Program-made: the position numbers and the translations under genes | Notes under the pieces: model-generated | Seen by the model: the letters and a program-made list of their open reading frames with translations, nothing else | The model's database searches: none | What the model was told of the DNA's origin: nothing | Shown here: piece after piece, positions 28,485 through 39,090 of the stretch | Layout of the letters: the number at the start of each line of letters is the position of its first letter | Numbering within the stretch: position 1 is the first letter of the stretch | Assembly: GCF_046630445.1 (NCBI RefSeq) | Contig: NC_092337.1 | Span: 367,108,001-367,172,000 of the forward strand | Direction: 5' to 3' | Length of the DNA stretch: 64,000 bases | From: Rutidosis leptorrhynchoides | Taxonomy: Eukaryota > Streptophyta > Magnoliopsida > Asterales > Asteraceae

Positions 28485-28496
28485 TGGTATCAGAGC
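28485..28496 (+). promoter_or_regulatory. Copia primer binding site
   Basis: TGGTATCAGAGC, a perfect match to the plant initiator tRNA-Met primer site. Confidence 0.9.
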
Positions 28497-29260
28497 TTCC
28501 AGGGAGTGATATTACATCACTAGATCGATCCAGAGATTGAAGATTACAGAATCTGAACACTTTCGGTATATTGAATCAGATTCGGTATAATCGAATCTGA
28601 TAATCTGACGTTCAGATTCCTCTGATAAGTTCAGCGAAGGTGTATTAGGTTGATTAAAAAGAGTTTCAATCGTCATTACAGCTTTTTAACATCAATTATG
28701 GAGAATCAAGTTGATTTTTAGAGTTCGTAGCTAAAACTCTCGGTATTCATCAATTACAGCTTGATTCTGTAGTTAAGTAAAGATTTGAGGTTTCAGTTGT
28801 GATCGTGAGGTGTTTAATCACATTTATGACGGTTTAATTTCATCAATTCTTCAAGTTTTGAAGATTTGATACACATTCGGTATCGTAACTGCCATACCGA
28901 ATCTGCTTCAAAGCTATTAATTCTCAATCAGTGTTGCAGATTGTGGTGTGTTTGTGATTCTATCTGTAAGACCCAAATATTTATTGTACATATTGTATTT
29001 ATGGTGTACGATGCGTATATGAAGTGTACGAAGCATGTACGTGCTGCTTGCTCGAATGTCGAAGAAAACTGTACGTTGCTGGAGGTACAAGGGGTGTGCG
29101 TATCTTTTCAACCCCAAATAAAGTTTGAGTTGATGTTTCAAAGCCTTACCATTGGAAAGGAAATCTTATTACGTTTCCAACGATATTTGGTTCATCGAAA
29201 ACGGAGCTACGGTCAAAAAGTTATGGCCAAAACAAGTTTCTGGAATCTGACCTGCAGTGT

Positions 29261-29293
29261 GGAGCGGCGCGCGACCTTTTGGCGCGGCGCGCC
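29261..29293. repeat. GC palindrome pair near LTR 5' end
   Basis: GAGCGGCGCGCGAC and GGCGCGGCGCGCC, separated by a few bases, in AT-rich surroundings. The same pair is at 34831-34863 in the 3' LTR with one base changed (GGAGCGGCGCGCC). Confidence 0.92.
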
Positions 29294-30333
29294 GAATGGG
29301 TCTGATGCGTTTTTTTCAGCATTTTAAGTGCCTAAATGAAGGGTATTATGGTCCTTTCACTTGTGGACGGATTTGTGGCTTTTAGATCAGTTTTGGATCT
29401 AGTTTTGGATCATATTTCAAGTCCATAAACACTCTCATTTCATTCTTAGAGAGGGAGAGATTTCTAGTGAGAGATTAGGCAATTTGAAGAAGAAGGAGCA
29501 CGAATCGATTTAAAGTCCAAGTGTTAAAGTTGTGCACATCGTTCTTAGCCACATTTTGGTTGTTTTGGTAAGTCCTAACTCCAAGTTTTCATATTATGAT
29601 TAGTGTTTATAATTGGGGTTTTGATTAGGGTGTTCTTGAGTAAACCCACTAGTTGATAATTGGATGATTGAATTAGTAAGTGGTGTTAGTAACCATTGTT
29701 GGTGGGTTTGTAAAACTAAATTAGTTGATGAAATCACTAGCTACTTGGATTGTTGGTGATTAGAGGTGTAAACTTACAATTTGGTGTTTTGACTAGTTTT
29801 AGGTCAAAATGGGTTTTTGAGTAAACGACCCTATAAATGGCGTTTAAGGGCTAAAAGAGTTAAGATTAGCTATTTCGGGAGCGCGGGATGTGATTTCATA
29901 AGTTTTGGACTTGTGAGTATCGTTTTATGCATATTAGGGTGTAAAACACACTTTAGGACCAAATGGGCGGGTCGTGTGTTTAAATGAGTGATCGAATGAC
30001 CAAACCATGTTTAAATGATGTTGTTGAGGCATAATCACAAGTCATTTGTGATTATGAAGGTTTTCGAGCGAAAAATGGTCTTTGGTCAAAGTTGGTCAAT
30101 AGGATGTTCTAGAAGAACATAAGTGTTGTTCGAGTCGAATAAGCATTTTGTGTAGCTTATTTGCATTGATACTTTGCGTAGGTGATTTGCGTGAAGTCGG
30201 TGGAAGAAGTAAGATCGCGGATACGTTCTTCAAGTGTTCAAGGTGAGTGGAATATTTATACATGTATGTATGTGGTTTATTTACTCGTACGCGATGTGGG
30301 CCTTTGGCGCCACTTCGTGAGTATTGGATGTTA

Positions 30334-30971
30334 TGTCACAAGTTGGTGACTTATTTGGGATTTGGGTGAAGAGAACTACGGGTCGGTAGTATCTCGCTAG
30401 GTGCCTCACAAGTCGGTGACACCTCATGGTGGTTCACAAGGCGGTGACCCTTATTAGATGTTCGTTAGGTGATTACAAGTCGGTAATACCTATTAGTGTT
30501 CACAAGTCGGTGACACTTTGTGGTGGATCACAAGTCGGTGATGCCTTAGGTCGGGGAAGTGATTCACAAGTCGGTGACACTTCATAGTGCTCACAAGTCG
30601 GTGGCACTTAGTGGTGCTTCACAAGTCGGTGACACCTCTTGGAGGTTCACAAGTCGGTGGCCTCATATGTAATGGCGGGTGGTGCACAAGTCGGTGACAC
30701 CCTATAGTGTTCACAAGTCGGTGACACTTGGTGGTACTTCACAAGTCGGTGATGCCACACGGCGTTCACAAGTCGGTGACGCCTTATGATGAGTCACAAG
30801 TCGGTGACATTACTTAGTGTTCACAAGTCGGTGACACTAGGTGGGGCTTCACAAGTCGGTGATGCTACATGGTGATTCACAAGTCGGTGACACCATATGA
30901 CGAGTCACAAGTCGGTGACATGATACGAGTGAGACTCGATGAACTTGGTCGGCTACAAGTCGGTAGTAGCA
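30334..30971 (+). repeat. LTR minisatellite, core ACAAGTCGGTGAC
   Basis: About twenty imperfect copies of a unit of about 26-35 bp with the conserved core ACAAGTCGGTGAC, separated by variable GC-poor spacers. The array is repeated in the 3' LTR at 35904-36541. It lies between the splice-donor-like site and the primer site. Confidence 0.94.
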
Positions 30972-31533
30972 AGCGGTGAACGGTTAGCGTGTTTATGCCT
31001 TTTATGTTTAGTATATTATTGTGTTGATTATTATACTAACGTTATTGCTAGTCGTGTGTTTGTTGATGCTAGCTCGTTTATCATTGTATATATGGTTTGT
31101 AAGTGGATGCGTGTAGGTAAATTACATATGTATATGTATAAGCATTGCATTCACTAAGCATTAGCTTACCCTCTCGTTGTTTACATTTTTAGGTTCGAAG
31201 GCGGACGTGGCAAGGGTATGCTCGGGATTAGATGATTATCCCTTTTGATGCTTGATTGGCTTACTTTTGGATTCGACCTAGGATTTGGGTAGTTTATCCC
31301 CAACATCATGCTCGTAGTTTTTGTTGGAACGTAAACTTTTGTGGTCGAACTTGTATTTTTGTACTCAAAGGGTAATTTGGGCGTATGTGGGCCCGGGTTT
31401 GTAAAACATCATTTTATGTTTGATTCGTGTTAGTTTTCATATATTGAACATGTGGTTAAAAGCGTTTTGCCTAAATATGTCGGGAACTAGTCAAACATTT
31501 TCGCATTAAAAAGTCCCGGGGACAGCCCGTTTT

Positions 31534-31568
31534 GGCGCGGCGCGCCAGGAAGGGGGCGCGGCGCGCGA
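31534..31568. repeat. GC palindrome pair near LTR 3' end
   Basis: GGCGCGGCGCGCC and GGGCGCGGCGCGCGA, about 80-110 bp before the LTR end and primer site; repeated at 37104-37138 in the 3' LTR. Confidence 0.93.
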
Positions 31569-31646
31569 GTTGCAGCAACAGGAAATTTTTTTTTTACTCC
31601 GTATTTTAACGTGGTTTAGTCGTGGGTTGGTTTGGGTTGTTACAAG

Positions 31647-31658
31647 TGGTATCAGAGC
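31647..31658 (+). promoter_or_regulatory. Primer binding site of the gag-only element
   Basis: TGGTATCAGAGC two bases after the LTR end; perfect tRNA-Met type site. Confidence 0.93.
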
Positions 31659-32066
31659 ATGGTCTAAGGGATTTAGGTGACTTGAGATAGGCGCCTAGAC
31701 TTAGACTTTTGTGTGTGCTATTATGCGGGACTTGTAGGATTGCGGGTCGGTTCGGGTTTCTAGTTTGTGCCTTTGAGAATAGATGCTTTAACTACGTGTT
31801 GTCTATGTTGCTACTAACCGTGTTGTTTTGCGTTGAATATCTAGCGAGATGGTTGTTGTATTCATGAGCTCGGCATGGCGTGTGAGCGTAATAATGCGTC
31901 GCGAACATTATTACGGTTGCAAGCCAAGTCATGCAAGTGATGTACAACAATTATTGGACTAGATGGGATGCGCGAGCGTTGTCATACTTATATGAATGTG
32001 ATTATTGTTCATGGCGGTGTATGTGACTTATTTGTGTTGCGTTCCTAATCGAATTCATTTCTTAGA

Positions 32067-33044
32067 ATGAGGACAAGGAACGGACATGATAACGAAGATC
32101 AAAGCGATGACTCCGAGTTCACGGCCAAAGTCGAGGCCATTATACAAAGTCAACGAGCGGCTCTTCTAGAGGACGTTAGAGGGATGTTCCGGGACTCGAT
32201 TAAAGAGGAATTAGTCGATATGGTCAAGGAACAAGTTAAGATTGCTCTTCAAGAAGATAATGTGAAAAGGCGGGACTTTTACTATAAGAACTTCAAGGAT
32301 GCTCAACCTCCCACTTTCGAGGGAGAGCGGGATCCGCTTAAGAGTGCTCGATGGATCTCCGATATGGAGGGGGCTTTTCGTACTAGTGAGTGCCCTCTCG
32401 ATAAGAAGACGAGGTATGGTAGTAGTATGTTGAGGGGCGACGCCAAGTTGTGGTGGGACGCGAAAATCCAACTTTATGGTGAGGAACAATGTATGGACTT
32501 TACATGGGACGAGTTTAAGGCAGAATTTTTCAATGAGTATCGAACTTCGGCCGATCTTTCTAGGCTTAAGGACGAGTTGCGTGCTTTGAAGCAAGGGTCA
32601 ATGGATTTAAACACTCTCAAATCCGTTTTCTTATCAAAGACCCAATTTTGCCCGGAGTATGTCGGTAACGATAAGATGTTGAAAGAGGATTTCTATCGAA
32701 TCTTGAACGATGGTTACCAAGAGAAGATTAGCGTGAACGTGGTGAAAAATTTTGACGAGTTGTTTGACATGGCGAAAGGTTTTGAGACGCTTGTTCTAAG
32801 GAAAAGTGTTTCCGATACTAGTAAGCGGAAGTTCGAGACTACGATGTTTTCGAACAAGAAAAGTAAAAGCGCTACCGAAGGCGTCGGAAGCGTAAAGGTG
32901 AATGACGCGGGTGGTTCTAAGTTCGCGTGTTATAATTGTGGGCAAACGGGGCATAAGTCTCGTGATTGTCCGTCGGGGAAGGTCACATGTTTTAAGTGCC
33001 GGAAAGAGGGACACCGGAGGTCGGAGTGTCCCGAGTTGAAGTGA
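32067..33044 (+). CDS. gag: Gypsy gag polyprotein, 325 aa
   Basis: The ATG at 32067 directly follows TTTCTTAGA, an acceptor-like sequence. The N-terminal third is charged and coiled-coil-like (VEAIIQSQRAALLEDVRGMF). The retrotransposon gag domain spans about residues 78-250 (PPTFEGERDPLKSARWISDM, GDAKLWWDAK, EFKAEFFNEY, LKDELRALKQG). Two CCHC zinc knuckles close the protein: CYNCGQTGHKSRDC (about 288-301) and CFKCRKEGHRRSEC (308-321). The product would package element RNA into virus-like particles. The frame is intact and ends in a normal stop after the second knuckle; no pol follows in any frame. The minus-strand relative at 39091 carries a diverged, broken version of this gag. Confidence 0.95.
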   Translation: MRTRNGHDNEDQSDDSEFTAKVEAIIQSQRAALLEDVRGMFRDSIKEELVDMVKEQVKIALQEDNVKRRDFYYKNFKDAQPPTFEGERDPLKSARWISDMEGAFRTSECPLDKKTRYGSSMLRGDAKLWWDAKIQLYGEEQCMDFTWDEFKAEFFNEYRTSADLSRLKDELRALKQGSMDLNTLKSVFLSKTQFCPEYVGNDKMLKEDFYRILNDGYQEKISVNVVKNFDELFDMAKGFETLVLRKSVSDTSKRKFETTMFSNKKSKSATEGVGSVKVNDAGGSKFACYNCGQTGHKSRDCPSGKVTCFKCRKEGHRRSECPELK

Positions 33045-33119
33045 TGACTCTCGCGACGTGTATGTAAGGTATTATTTGATTTTGGTACCTACCTTATTTT
33101 GTTGTATGCGTGACCTTGT

Positions 33120-33790
33120 GTTTGGGTTGGTTTACCCATGTGTTGTAGTGACTAGCTAAGCCGGGTTAGTCCTTGCGTTTCGATTAGCCATGTCGGGTTA
33201 ATTAATTGGATGTTAGGTGTTGACCGAGTCGGGTTGACCTAGTGTATTTGACTTAACCAAGTCGGGTTAGTCAATTGTTGTTAGAGGTTTGACCAAGTCG
33301 GGTTGGCCTAGTGTATTTGACTTAACTAAGTCGGGTTAGTCAATTGTTGTTAGAGGTTTGACCAAGTCGGGTTGACCTAGTGGATTTGACTTAACCGAGT
33401 CGGGTTAAACATTTGTTGTTAGGAGAGTGTTGACCAAGTCGGGTTGACCTAATGTGTACGAGTTGACCGAGTCGGGTTAATTGATTTGGTGGTAAATTTT
33501 GATCGAGGCGGATTGACCGAGCGTATTTGACTAACCGGGTCGGGTTAGTTAAATTTTATAAAGGATTGACCAAGAGAGTTGACTTAACCAAGCCGGGTTA
33601 ATCAACAAGTGTTAGAGGGTTGACTAAGTTGAGAGTTGACCGGGAGTATTTGACTTAACCGAGTCGGGTGGTCACTAGATACTAAGTGTTGACTTGGTCG
33701 GATTGGTTTAGGATGTTGACTTATCAACATCGGGATTAGTTGCTGTTATTGGAAGCTCAGCCGAGTCGGGCGTAACCATGACGTGGTAAG
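33120..33790 (+). repeat. Post-gag minisatellite, core AAGTCGGGTTGACC
   Basis: Repeated units of about 45-75 bp with GACCAAGTCGGGTTGACC and TTAACCGAGTCGGGTTA as conserved cores, fifteen or so copies with drift. It lies between gag and the purine tract and shares AAGTCGG with the LTR array. Confidence 0.88.
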
Positions 33791-34519
33791 AGATTATTTA
33801 CATTGCTTCCAATTACATGACGTTGTGACAAGGGGTTGACGTGATAGTTGACCTTGATGTTAGTGAGGCTTGTGTGCTATGTGGGAAATTCCTTCGTGTG
33901 AGGTGATGAAGGAACATCGTGTTTTATCCGGAAGAGTTTACGGTAACGGGGTCGAGTTAACCCGATGTTTCGTAAAGACTACCTTGCGGGTAGCGTTAAT
34001 TGATGTACAATGTACAAGTCGAGTTGACTTTGGGTCATTGATTGATGAGTTTATGGAACAAGGTACCAAGTGGGGGAGTTTCACTCCCGCACGAAAGTGT
34101 TTGTGGACGAAAATTCCGAATGGTGTTCGTGTTAAATTCGGAATTTGGTGTCGAGACCTAGGATTGGTCGGTTCAATGTAGAGTTCGGTTCGGATTAAAG
34201 CGCCTTTTTGGATAAGATTAAGTTGCTACTCGAGGTAAGAATGTGGTGAACTCTAGTAAAGAGGCGACTTGTTGAATTTCTTCTTGTTTAAGAAGGTGGT
34301 GAGCGAGGTGTAGCGCTCGAAATCGTGGTATTGATGGGTCGTTAGCGGTGATCTTAATCAAAATGGCAATTTATGGAGAGAAGTTGCCAAAGGAGTTATG
34401 AAAAAATATGAGAATTTTGGAAACGTTCGAAAGGTTTCGAGTTTGTGAGCGAGTCGAAGGACCGCGAAGTGTATGTCTGAATGGTTAAGTTACGAAGATC
34501 ACGAGGGCGTGATCGAGTT
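33791..34519 (+). other. Non-coding tail of the gag-only element with hairpin
   Basis: Holds a purine motif AAGTGGGGGAG at 34068 overlapping a 6 bp hairpin GGGAGT-TTC-ACTCCC (34074-34088). A 103-codon frame at 33870-34181 spans it but matches no family I know and is not kept in the related element, so I do not call it a gene. Confidence 0.6.
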
Positions 34520-34534
34520 TAAGTGGGGGAGAGT
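34520..34534 (+). promoter_or_regulatory. Polypurine tract of the gag-only element
   Basis: TAAGTGGGGGAGAGT immediately precedes the 3' LTR start TGTAAGACCC; the plus-strand primer. Confidence 0.88.
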
Positions 34535-37214
34535 TGTAAGACCCAAATATTTATTGTACATATTGTATTTATGGTGTACGATGCGTATATGAAGTGTACG
34601 AAGCATGTACGTGCTGCTTGCTCGAATGTCGAAGAAAACTGGACGTTGCTGGAGGTACAAGGGGTGTGCGTATCTTTTCAACCCCAAATAAAGTTTGAGT
34701 TGATGTTTCAAAGCCTTACCATTGGAAAGGAAATCTTATTACGTTTCCAACGATATTTGGTTCATCGAAAACGGAGCTACGGTCAAAAAGTTATGGCCAA
34801 AACAAGTTTCTGGAATCTGACCTGCAGTGTGGAGCGGCGCGCGACCTTTTGGAGCGGCGCGCCGAATGGGTCTGATGCGTTTTTTTCAGCATTTTAAGTG
34901 CCTAAATGAAGGGTATTATGGTCCTTTCACTTGTGGACGGATTTGTGGCTTTTAGATCAGTTTTGGATCTAGTTTTGGATCATATTTCAAGTCCATAAAC
35001 ACTCTCATTTCATTCTTAGAGAGGGAGAGATTTCTAGTGAGAGATTAGGCAATTTGAAGAAGAAGGAGCACGAATCGATTTAAAGTCCAAGTGTTAAAGT
35101 TGTGCACATCGTTCTTAGCCACATTTTGGTTGTTTTGGTAAGTCCTAACTCCAAGTTTTCATATTATGATTAGTGTTTATAATTGGGGTTTTGATTAGGG
35201 TGTTCTTGAGTAAACCCACTAGTTGATAATTGGATGATTGAATTAGTAAGTGGTGTTAGTAACCATTGTTGGTGGGTTTGTAAAACTAAATTAGTTGATG
35301 AAATCACTAGCTACTTGGATTGTTGGTGATTAGAGGTGTAAACTTACAATTTGGTGTTTTGACTAGTTTTAGGTCAAAATGGGTTTTTGAGTAAACGACC
35401 CTATAAATGGCGTTTAAGGGCTAAAAGAGTTAAGATTAGCTATTTCGGGAGCGCGGGATGTGATTTCATAAGTTTTGGACTTGTGAGTATCGTTTTATGC
35501 ATATTAGGGTGTAAAACACACTTTAGGACCAAATGGGCGGGTCGTGTGTTTAAATGAGTGATCGAATGACCAAACCATGTTTAAATGATGTTGTTGAGGC
35601 ATAATCACAAGTCATTTGTGATTATGAAGGTTTTCGAGCGAAAAATGGTCTTTGGTCAAAGTTGGTCAATAGGATGTTCTAGAAGAACATAAGTGTTGTT
35701 CGAGTCGAATAAGCATTTTGTGTAGCTTATTTGCATTGATACTTTGCGTAGGTGATTTGCGTGAAGTCGGTGGAAGAAGTAAGATCGCGGATACGTTCTT
35801 CAAGTGTTCAAGGTGAGTGGAATATTTATACATGTATGTATGTGGTTTATTTACTCATACGCGATGTGGGCCTTTGGCGCCACTTCGTGAGTATTGGATG
35901 TTATGTCACAAGTTGGTGACTTATTTGGGATTTGGGTGAAGAGAACTACGGGTCGGTAGTATCTCGCTAGGTGCCTCACAAGTCGGTGACACCTCATGGT
36001 GGTTCACAAGGCGGTGACCCTTATTAGATGTTCGTTAGGTGATTACAAGTCGGTAATACCTATTAGTGTTCACAAGTCGGTGACACTTTGTGGTGGATCA
36101 CAAGTCGGTGATGCCTTAGGTCGGGGAAGTGATTCACAAGTCGGTGACACTTCATAGTGCTCACAAGTCGGTGGCACTTAGTGGTGCTTCACAAGTCGGT
36201 GACACCTCTTGGAGGTTCACAAGTCGGTGGCCTCATATGTAATGGCGGGTGGTGCACAAGTCGGTGACACCCTATAGTGTTCACAAGTCGGTGACACTTG
36301 GTGGTACTTCACAAGTCGGTGATGCCACACGGCGTTCACAAGTCGGTGACGCCTTATGATGAGTCACAAGTCGGTGACATTACTTAGTGTTCACAAGTCG
36401 GTGACACTAGGTGGGGCTTCACAAGTCGGTGATGCTACATGGTGATTCACAAGTCGGTGACACCATATGACGAGTCACAAGTCGGTGACATGATACGAGT
36501 GAGACTCGATGAACTTGGTCGGCTACAAGTCGGTAGTAGCAAGCGGTGAACGGTTAGCGTGTTTATGCCTTTTATGTTTAGTATATTATTGTGTTGATTA
36601 TTATACTAACGTTATTGCTAGTCGTGTGTTTGTTGATGCTAGCTCGTTTATCATTGTATATATGGTTTGTAAGTGGATGCGTGTAGGTAAATTACATATG
36701 TATATGTATAAGCATTGCATTCACTAAGCATTAGCTTACCCTCTCGTTGTTTACATTTTTAGGTTCGAAGGCGGACGTGGCAAGGGTATGCTCGGGATTA
36801 GATGATTATCCCTTTTGATGCTTGATTGGCTTACTTTTGGATTCGACCTAGGATTTGGGTAGTTTATCCCCAACATCATGCTCGTAGTTTTTGTTGGAAC
36901 GTAAACTTTTGTGGTCGAACTTGTATTTTTGTACTCAAAGGGTAATTTGGGCGTATGTGGGCCCGGGTTTGTAAAACATCATTTTATGTTTGATTCGTGT
37001 TTGTTTTCATATATTGAACATGTGGTTAAAAGCGTTTTGCCTAAATATGTCGGGAACTAGTCAAACATTTTCGCATTAAAAAGTCCCGGGGACAGCCCGT
37101 TTTGGCGCGGCGCGCCAGGAAGGGGGCGCGGCGCGCGAGTTGCAGCAACAGGAAATTTTTTTTTTACTCCGTATTTTAACGTGGTTTAGTCGTGGGTTGG
37201 TTTGGGTTGTTACA
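34535..37214 (+). mobile_element. 3' LTR of the gag-only Gypsy element
   Basis: 2680 bp, the same length as the 5' LTR, with about four single-base differences seen. Followed by CTATC and the resumption of the Copia leader (ACATTCGG motif at about 37220). Confidence 0.95.
35904..36541 (+). repeat. LTR minisatellite, 3' LTR copy
   Basis: Copy-for-copy repeat of the ACAAGTCGGTGAC array at 30334-30971. Confidence 0.94.
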
Positions 37215-37758
37215 CTATCACATTCGGTTTGGTCATACGTAGCTAATTGTTGTGATTTGAGAAAGGATTCGTTTGAATTCTAAGTTTTCATACTTTGACT
37301 CGGTATTGTCAACTGCTACAGTTGACATTCGGTATCCTATACATTCGGTATCTTTGATATGTTGTGTGATACTAACTTGTTTCCTTGTGCAGCAAGGTTA
37401 CAGAATCTAATTCAAAGGAATGGAATTGTGTTTGAATTCAAATTCATACAGAATCTGACTACCGAGTCAGATACCGAATCAGGATCTCGGTATCACTTAA
37501 TTCATTGGTTTTAAGTGTTCTCAGGCTACAAATCTTGTGGTTCCGAATCTATACTGAATCTGGGTGTGTTACTTCTATTTCTGATCAGTTTCTGATACAG
37601 AATCTGGTTTACCGAATCTGCTACAGTACAGAATCTGTACCGAATCTGCTACAGTACCGAATCAGTTACCGAATCTGACATTTGTGTTAGATTGTTGTGA
37701 TTTTTCATCTTAGATTTGAGTAATACCGAATCTTTACCGAATCTACCTCATTCTCAAG

Positions 37759-38892
37759 ATGTCTGCTCAAGATACTTTGATCATTGGATCAGATTCCCGT
37801 CCTGCAGTGTTGTTTGATGGCAAGTACACTCAGTGGCTTCACCGTATCACTCAGTACATAGACTACAAGGGTGAGAAAGCAAAGTACATACGGGCTTCTC
37901 TGAGAGATGGTCTAGTTGTAGATTATCATCCGGATACTGGTATGCCAATTCCAGTTTATGAACTTTCTGGTGATAAACGTGAGAGAGCTCAGGGTGACAT
38001 AGAGGCAAAGAACATTGTTATGCAAGCTATCCCGTATGAGTTGTTTGAAAATGTTGATACCAACACAACAACAAAAGATATATGGGATGAGATCAAACGA
38101 CGGCAAGAAGGTTATGACATGTCAGATGTTACTAAACTGAATAAGGCTCTGGGATTTTATGAAGATTTCAAGCAGGAACCTGGTGAACCACTCAAGGATA
38201 CCTACCGTCGTTTCAATGGTGTTCTAAATGAGTTGAAAAGATGCAAGATCATAAAAGTAAATGATGAAGTCAACATGAAATTTCTCAAAAAGCTCAATGT
38301 TGATTGGCTTCCTTATGGAACCATTGTTCGATCTACCAAAGAGATTGATAAGTTGACTATTCATGAGCTTGTTGGAGTTCTTATGCATTACCAACCTGAA
38401 GTGTCTAAACTTCAAGAAGGAAGGAAAGAGTCATCTCCAAGTGATCCTCTTGCTCTCATTGCCAAAAAGAAGAGCAAATCATTTATGACTTCCAAAAGTT
38501 TGTCCAAGAAAGTGCTTGTTGAAGAATCAACTGATTCTGAAGAGTTGAATCTATCTGATGCTGATGATTCTCACCTTGAATTAGTCAAGATGGCAGCCAT
38601 GTTCACAAAAGCCTTGAACAAATACAAGTTCAAAGGCAAATCAAGCAATCAACGCAAGAATTCATCATCTTCCTCGTACTACAAGAAAGCTAATCAATCA
38701 AAACAACAACAACAACGTGCTGATGATTCCAAGAAGGATGATTCAATCTGTTTCAATTGTGGAAAAGATGTTCATTACTCTCGTGAGTGCAAGATGCCTA
38801 AGAAGAAGGATGCAGCTTACTACAAGAAGAAAATGTTGATGGCTAAGATTGTAGAAACTGGGGGAGAGCTGAAACCGGTTGATGACACTTGA
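37759..38892 (+). CDS. gag: Copia gag, 377 aa, ended by a premature TGA
   Basis: The frame opens with MSAQDTLIIGSDSRP and contains the UBN2/gag fold typical of Ty1/Copia: LFDGKYTQWLHRITQYI near 19-35, DIWDEIKRRQEG near 107-118, and LKDTYRRFNGVLNELKRCKI near 140-160. A lysine/serine-rich linker leads to one CCHC knuckle, CFNCGKDVHYSREC, at about 333-346. The frame ends in TGA at 38890-38892, but the same frame stays open for another 60 or more codons (FNWTDDLDSEVEHENVCKV..) up to the Gypsy insertion at 39091. The TGA is therefore most likely a nonsense change, perhaps from a Trp TGG. The protein would form capsids for the Copia RNA. Confidence 0.9.
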   Translation: MSAQDTLIIGSDSRPAVLFDGKYTQWLHRITQYIDYKGEKAKYIRASLRDGLVVDYHPDTGMPIPVYELSGDKRERAQGDIEAKNIVMQAIPYELFENVDTNTTTKDIWDEIKRRQEGYDMSDVTKLNKALGFYEDFKQEPGEPLKDTYRRFNGVLNELKRCKIIKVNDEVNMKFLKKLNVDWLPYGTIVRSTKEIDKLTIHELVGVLMHYQPEVSKLQEGRKESSPSDPLALIAKKKSKSFMTSKSLSKKVLVEESTDSEELNLSDADDSHLELVKMAAMFTKALNKYKFKGKSSNQRKNSSSSSYYKKANQSKQQQQRADDSKKDDSICFNCGKDVHYSRECKMPKKKDAAYYKKKMLMAKIVETGGELKPVDDT

Positions 38893-39090
38893 TTTAACTG
38901 GACTGACGATTTAGATTCAGAGGTGGAACATGAAAATGTTTGCAAGGTGACTAAGCTCATCAAAGCTAAGGAAGCCTTGGAGAATTCCGACTCAGCATCT
39001 GATGATGATGATGAGGTACAATCATCTGAAATTCCACCTGATTTTATCAAAGTGCAAAATGACATGATGAAGAATTTGGTCTCAATGTCA
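38893..39090 (+). pseudogene. Copia gag-pol read-on segment after the TGA
   Basis: In frame with the gag; acidic sequence with DSEVEHENVCK, ENSDSASDDDDEVQ and PDFIKVQNDMMKNLVSMS, then broken by the LTR at 39091. This resembles the spacer before protease in SIRE-like Copia polyproteins. The continuation lies beyond the window. Confidence 0.7.

Larger units (their letters stand above)
28965..31644 (+). mobile_element. 5' LTR of the gag-only Gypsy element
   Basis: TGTAAGACCC to GGTTGTTACA. In order it has a GC-rich palindrome pair at 29261-29293, an inferred transcript leader around 29430-29567, a splice-donor-like GGTAAGTCC at 29567, a minisatellite (30334-30971), and a second GC palindrome pair at 31534-31568. 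The LTR has no real ORF: the frame at 28866-29327 crosses the Copia-Gypsy border. Confidence 0.94.
28965..37214 (+). mobile_element. Young gag-only Gypsy element, 8.25 kb
   Basis: Two LTRs of exactly 2680 bp (28965-31644 and 34535-37214) differ at only about four positions that I noticed (29072/34642, 29283/34853, 30287/35857, 31432/37002). A perfect CTATC duplication flanks it (28960-28964 and 37215-37219). The primer site is TGGTATCAGAGC at 31647, and the purine tract AAGTGGGGGAGAGT ends at the 3' LTR. The interior (2.9 kb) encodes a full gag but no protease, reverse transcriptase or integrase. It is a recently inserted element that must borrow pol from a relative. It lies in the leader of the Copia element. 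Confidence 0.95.
28404..37750. repeat. Dispersed ACCGAATC motif array in the Copia LTR and leader
   Basis: ACCGAATC, its reverse complement GATTCGGT, and close variants (CAGAATCTG, ACTGAATC) recur through the Copia LTR end and leader. Examples lie near 28405, 28424, 28579, 28876, 28896, 37225, 37328, 37343 and 37471, and densely at 37545-37745. The array is interrupted by the Gypsy insertion 28965-37214, which lacks it. The last copy is a few bases before the gag ATG. Confidence 0.85.
28241..39090 (+). mobile_element. Ty1/Copia element, 5' part, twice interrupted
   Basis: A short 5' LTR (28241 to about 28482, TGTTAGGACC to CTATCA) is followed by TGGTATCAGAGC at 28485. A long leader and a Copia-type gag (37759) come next. 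The leader is interrupted by a Gypsy element (28965-37214, duplication CTATC). Downstream of gag the Copia sequence is interrupted by a second, minus-strand Gypsy element starting at 39091. The pol region and 3' LTR are not in the window and would lie beyond 64000 if still present. The order gag first and the UBN2-like gag fold place it in Ty1/Copia. Confidence 0.82.

Noticed and set aside
28866..29327. 153-codon frame repeated in part at 34523-34897
   Set aside because: Spans the Copia-Gypsy junction and LTR; no homology to known proteins.
30334..30971. CRISPR-like array of repeats with variable spacers
   Set aside because: Repeat core is short and drifting, unit length varies, it sits inside both LTRs of a plant retroelement, and there are no cas genes.
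33870..34181. 103-codon frame after gag in the gag-only Gypsy element
   Set aside because: No known domain, overlaps a hairpin and purine motif, and is not preserved in the minus-strand relative.
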